Source: JBAVVD01 sp049697115 | Lineage (GTDB): Bacteria > Acidobacteriota > Aminicenantia > Aminicenantales > UBA4085 | Length of the DNA: 9,343 bases | Reading direction: 5' to 3' | Assembly: GCA_049697115.1 (NCBI GenBank) | Contig: JBAVVD010000079.1 | Coordinates: 1-9,343, forward strand | In this document: positions 7,145-9,343 of the stretch, in pieces | Numbering within the stretch: the first letter of the stretch is position 1 | How the letters are laid out: every line of letters starts with the position of its first letter | Translations under genes and position numbers: made by a program | Notes under the pieces: model-generated | What the model was told of the DNA's origin: nothing | The model's database searches: none | What the model saw: only the letters and a program-made list of their open reading frames with translations

Positions 7145-7152
7145 ATTCGGCG

Positions 7153-7983
7153 ATGGCAGGAATAGTAAATACTCTCTTCGGCAAGATATTGGAATGGATT
7201 TTCTTTCCATTCCGGAACCTCAGCCCTTGGTTCAATATGGTCTTCATCTCTTTTCTGACCGGGCTCCTCATGCTGTTCGTTTTCCGTGCCACCTCGAATC
7301 AGGAGGGTATCCGCAGGACGAAAAATAAAATCAAAGCCCACCTCCTTGAGATGCGCCTCTATAAAGACAGCCTGAGCCTGACCTTCAAGGCCATGGGAAA
7401 CATCCTGTTTCACAACTTGAAGTACATCGGTCATTCCGTCAGACCCCTGCTGGTTATGATCGGACCCATCCTGTTGATTCTGCTTCAACTGAACCTCTGG
7501 TTCGGCTATCAATCCATCCGTGAAGGCGATCCGGTTCTCCTCAAAGTCAAACTGAAGGAAGAGATCAATCCTCTGGAGATACCTTTCGTTCTCGAGTCTC
7601 TATCCGGCATGACCGTGGAAACGCCGCCCCTCCGCATTCCCGAAGAAAGGGAGATCGACTGGAGGCTGCGCGCCAAAGAAAAGGGCGTCCATCTCCTGAC
7701 GCTCCATTGGAACGGCCGGACGGTCACCCAAAAAATATATGTCGCCCAGAACCGACTGACAAGGATTTCTCCGATCAAGGTCCAAAAAGGCTTTTTCCGT
7801 GAAGTGCTGAATCCGGGGGAAACACCCCTCCCTAAAGATGCCCCGCTCGAACGCATGGAAGTCGCCTACCCCGGCCAGTCGATGAATCTTTTCGGCGGAC
7901 ATGTTCACTGGCTCATCGCATTCTTTGTCCTGTCGATCGTCTTCGGATTTACATTTAAGGGAATATTCAAAGTCGAAATTTAA
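7153..7983 (+). CDS. Integral membrane protein, Oxa1/EMC3 (DUF106)-like, with extracytoplasmic domain
   Basis: This 276-residue protein has three predicted transmembrane helices. An amphipathic N-terminus (1-22) precedes TM1 (about 27-44). A basic, helical cytoplasmic stretch follows (45-97; it includes ATSNQEGIRRTKNKIKAHLL and HNLKYIGHSVRP), then TM2 (98-119, ending LQLNLWFGY), a ~130-residue beta-rich extracytoplasmic domain (120-250) and TM3 (252-270). TM1, charged helical hairpin, then TM2 is the layout of the Oxa1/YidC/EMC3/TMCO1 superfamily of membrane-protein insertases, in which TM3 normally follows TM2 closely; here a soluble domain sits between them. It is not YidC itself: it is too short and lacks that protein's five-helix core. 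The gene follows the phosphodiesterases on the same strand and its stop is 15 bases before the aminotransferase start. Superfamily assignment is pattern-based inference; an alternative is an unassigned three-helix protein. Confidence 0.6.
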   Translation: MAGIVNTLFGKILEWIFFPFRNLSPWFNMVFISFLTGLLMLFVFRATSNQEGIRRTKNKIKAHLLEMRLYKDSLSLTFKAMGNILFHNLKYIGHSVRPLLVMIGPILLILLQLNLWFGYQSIREGDPVLLKVKLKEEINPLEIPFVLESLSGMTVETPPLRIPEEREIDWRLRAKEKGVHLLTLHWNGRTVTQKIYVAQNRLTRISPIKVQKGFFREVLNPGETPLPKDAPLERMEVAYPGQSMNLFGGHVHWLIAFFVLSIVFGFTFKGIFKVEI

Positions 7984-7986
7984 AGA

Positions 7987-7991
7987 AAGGA
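7987..7991 (+). promoter_or_regulatory. Ribosome binding site fixing the start at 7999
   Basis: AAGGA lies seven bases before the ATG at 7999. An alternative in-frame TTG at 7993 would sit only one base from this site, too close for initiation, so the ATG is preferred. Confidence 0.65.
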
Positions 7992-7998
7992 ATTGGCC

Positions 7999-9117
7999 AT
8001 GAAAATCGAAATCTTCAAAATGGAACGGATGCAGTCCACATGGGAAAACGTCGTTGACTATAATCTCTCCGAAAGCGGCGTTCATCCTCTTTCCATCGAA
8101 GAACTTGTATCCGCCGAAGAGCGGACGGATATCCTGAAGGTCGGGCTGGGCTACAGCCAGACCAACGGCACGCTGGAGCTCCGGAAAGAAATTGCCAGGC
8201 TCTATCCGGGAATCCGCACGGAGCAGATCCTGGCCACAGCCGGTTCATCGGAAGCCAATTTTCTATTGATATGGAGCCTTATTGATCCTGGAGATGAAGT
8301 CATTTTCGAGGTTCCAAATTACATGCAAATGTGGGGCCTCCTTCATGCGTTCGGCGCCAAAGTGAAGCCGCTCTATCTGCGGGAAAGCCTGAACTGGGAG
8401 CCGGATCTGGATGAACTGAAAAAGCAGGTGTCCAAAAAGACCAAATTGATTATCGTCACAAATCCCAACAATCCCACCGGCGCCGTGCTGAGCAGCGAAG
8501 CTATGGAGGCCGTCATCCATCAGGCCAGAGAGGTTGGCGCCTGGATTCTGGCTGATGAGGTTTACCAGGGCGCGGAAAGAATCGGCCCGAGAACTTCCAG
8601 CTTCTGGGGAAAATACGACAAGCTCATTGTCGTCAACGGACTGTCCAAGGCGTATGGCCTTCCCGGCCTGAGAATCGGCTGGATTGTCGGCCCCGAGGAT
8701 TTCATTAAAAAGACATGGGCCTACCACGACTACACGACCATTTCTCCCAGTATCCTCAGCGACCGACTGGCGCGCATCGCCCTTTCCTCCTCGGTCAGGG
8801 AAAAAATTCTGGAACGGACACGCCGGATTCTAAACGCCAACTTTCCAATTCTGGAGGCCTGGCTGAACACACAGGATGGTCTCTTCAGTTATGTCCCGCC
8901 TCAAGCCGGTGCCATCGTATTTGTCCGCTACAACATGAAAGTGAACTCCACAGCGCTGGTCGACAGACTCATTCGGGAAAAAAACGTCCTTCTTGTTCCG
9001 GGCGACCATTTTGAGATGGACCATTACCTCCGCTTCGGGTATGGGGAAAAGGAGAAATATTTGCTGGATGCACTGGCCCGCGTCGCAGAGGCTTTTCAGG
9101 CATTCCGTCAACAATGA
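7999..9117 (+). CDS. PLP-dependent aminotransferase, class I/II (aspartate aminotransferase fold type I)
   Basis: This 372-residue cytosolic enzyme has the standard fold-type I landmarks. GYSQTNGTLELRKEIA (51-66) precedes the cofactor-binding AGSSEAN (81-87). The phosphate/pyridine region includes NPNNPTG (155-161), with Asp186 and Tyr189 in DEVYQG. The Schiff-base lysine is Lys217 in NGLSKAYGLPGLRIGW, followed by Arg225. The late Arg345 in HYLRFGYG is the expected alpha-carboxylate binder. Length and motif spacing match the family, and no frameshift is seen. The amino-acid substrate cannot be read from sequence. Its stop overlaps the start of an ornithine cyclodeaminase-family gene by four bases (ATGA), so the two were built to be translated together; a paired role in amino-acid or imino-acid metabolism is likely, though the partner is now broken. 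It shares the operon with the phosphodiesterases but may have no functional tie to them. Confidence 0.87.
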   Translation: MKIEIFKMERMQSTWENVVDYNLSESGVHPLSIEELVSAEERTDILKVGLGYSQTNGTLELRKEIARLYPGIRTEQILATAGSSEANFLLIWSLIDPGDEVIFEVPNYMQMWGLLHAFGAKVKPLYLRESLNWEPDLDELKKQVSKKTKLIIVTNPNNPTGAVLSSEAMEAVIHQAREVGAWILADEVYQGAERIGPRTSSFWGKYDKLIVVNGLSKAYGLPGLRIGWIVGPEDFIKKTWAYHDYTTISPSILSDRLARIALSSSVREKILERTRRILNANFPILEAWLNTQDGLFSYVPPQAGAIVFVRYNMKVNSTALVDRLIREKNVLLVPGDHFEMDHYLRFGYGEKEKYLLDALARVAEAFQAFRQQ

Positions 9118-9343
9118 AAGTGAAAGTCTTCAGCGAGCCTGAAATCCGCAGGGTGCTGAGCTATCCCGAGGCCATCGCCGCCGTAGAAAAAAGTTTTGCC
9201 GATTATGCCGCATGAAAAGCGGTCCTCCCCGGAGTGATCAACCTCGATACAGAGCAGTTCCAGGGAAGTGTTGGCTATGGCGGACCGGATCTATTGCGAC
9301 TCAATCCCCCAGTGTTCTCTGCTAGGCGAAGTCCATCATGCCC
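9114..9343 (+). pseudogene. Ornithine cyclodeaminase/mu-crystallin family, broken (internal deletion, nonsense codon), runs off the window
   Basis: The gene starts at 9114, sharing ATGA with the aminotransferase stop. Its first 33 residues (MKVKVFSEPEIRRVLSYPEA...) are the usual N-terminus of ornithine cyclodeaminase-family proteins. TGA at 9213-9215 interrupts it, yet the same frame continues with KAVLPGVINLDTEQFQG, also family-like; a single G-to-T change of GGA would explain the stop. From about 9262 the homology jumps to the +1 frame, which reads REVLAMADRIYCD, then SIPQC and GEVHHA to the window edge. That segment belongs near residues 230-260 of a ~320-residue family member, so roughly 180 codons (the catalytic and most of the NAD-binding region) are missing and the frame is shifted. 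In intact members the enzyme uses NAD(P) to make proline from ornithine or to reduce related imino acids. This copy cannot be functional unless the lesions are sequencing or assembly errors. Confidence 0.72.

Noticed and set aside
7053..7152. Possible terminator or gene in the 100-base gap before the Oxa1-like gene
   Set aside because: Only a 4-bp CGGA/TCCG stem with a 3-base loop was found, with no T-run, and the overlapping frame is a shadow of the RHH-like gene. Nothing convincing is present apart from the ribosome binding site at 7140-7144.
9213..9215. TGA read as glycine (alternative genetic code) in the ornithine cyclodeaminase gene
   Set aside because: TGA is used as the normal stop at 2672-2674 and 9115-9117 and no other gene here has internal TGA. 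The downstream frameshifted deletion also marks the gene as broken.

Overview
The window looks like bacterial chromosome with about 50% G+C. All supported genes lie on the + strand, Shine-Dalgarno sites are recognisable, and TAA, TAG and TGA all serve as stops. An SDR-type threonine dehydrogenase sits next to several lipoprotein-free alkaline-phosphatase-superfamily (AP) enzymes, an Oxa1/EMC3-like membrane protein and an aminotransferase/ornithine-cyclodeaminase pair. This mix recalls Acidobacteriota-like lineages such as Candidatus Aminicenantes. That placement comes from remembered protein style, not from a search, and is tentative.

Layout. Positions 1-241 are AT-rich and non-coding. They hold a strong sigma70-type promoter (60-88) and, about 75 bases after its predicted start site, a GC-rich hairpin followed by a U-tract (164-195). 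This arrangement could be a leader with an attenuator, or a roughly 100-nt small RNA gene. L-threonine 3-dehydrogenase (296-1291) follows. After a short gap, a perfect TTGACA-N16-TATAAT promoter (1344-1371) appears to drive everything downstream as one operon.

The operon begins with three tandem paralogous AP-superfamily phosphodiesterase/phosphatase-like proteins (1382-2674, 2731-4872, 4872-6848). All three keep the metal ligands and a Ser at the nucleophile position, but their N-termini differ: one has no targeting signal, one has a signal-peptide-like segment plus a membrane anchor, and one has a Tat signal. Next come a 63-residue ribbon-helix-helix-like protein (6861-7052) and a three-helix membrane protein (7153-7983). 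The latter resembles the Oxa1/EMC3 (DUF106) fold but has a ~130-residue extracytoplasmic domain between its second and third helices. A fold-type I PLP aminotransferase (7999-9117) follows. The last gene (9114 to the window edge) is a broken ornithine cyclodeaminase-family gene, with an early TGA and an internal deletion that joins its N-terminal part to its C-terminal part in another frame.

The part most likely to be an undescribed system is the block of three AP paralogues plus the small RHH-like protein plus the Oxa1-like protein. The tight spacing suggests a joint role at or across the cytoplasmic membrane, perhaps hydrolysis or transfer of phosphodiester or phospho-head groups. The substrate cannot be read from the sequence. 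The amino-acid enzymes downstream may simply share the transcript.
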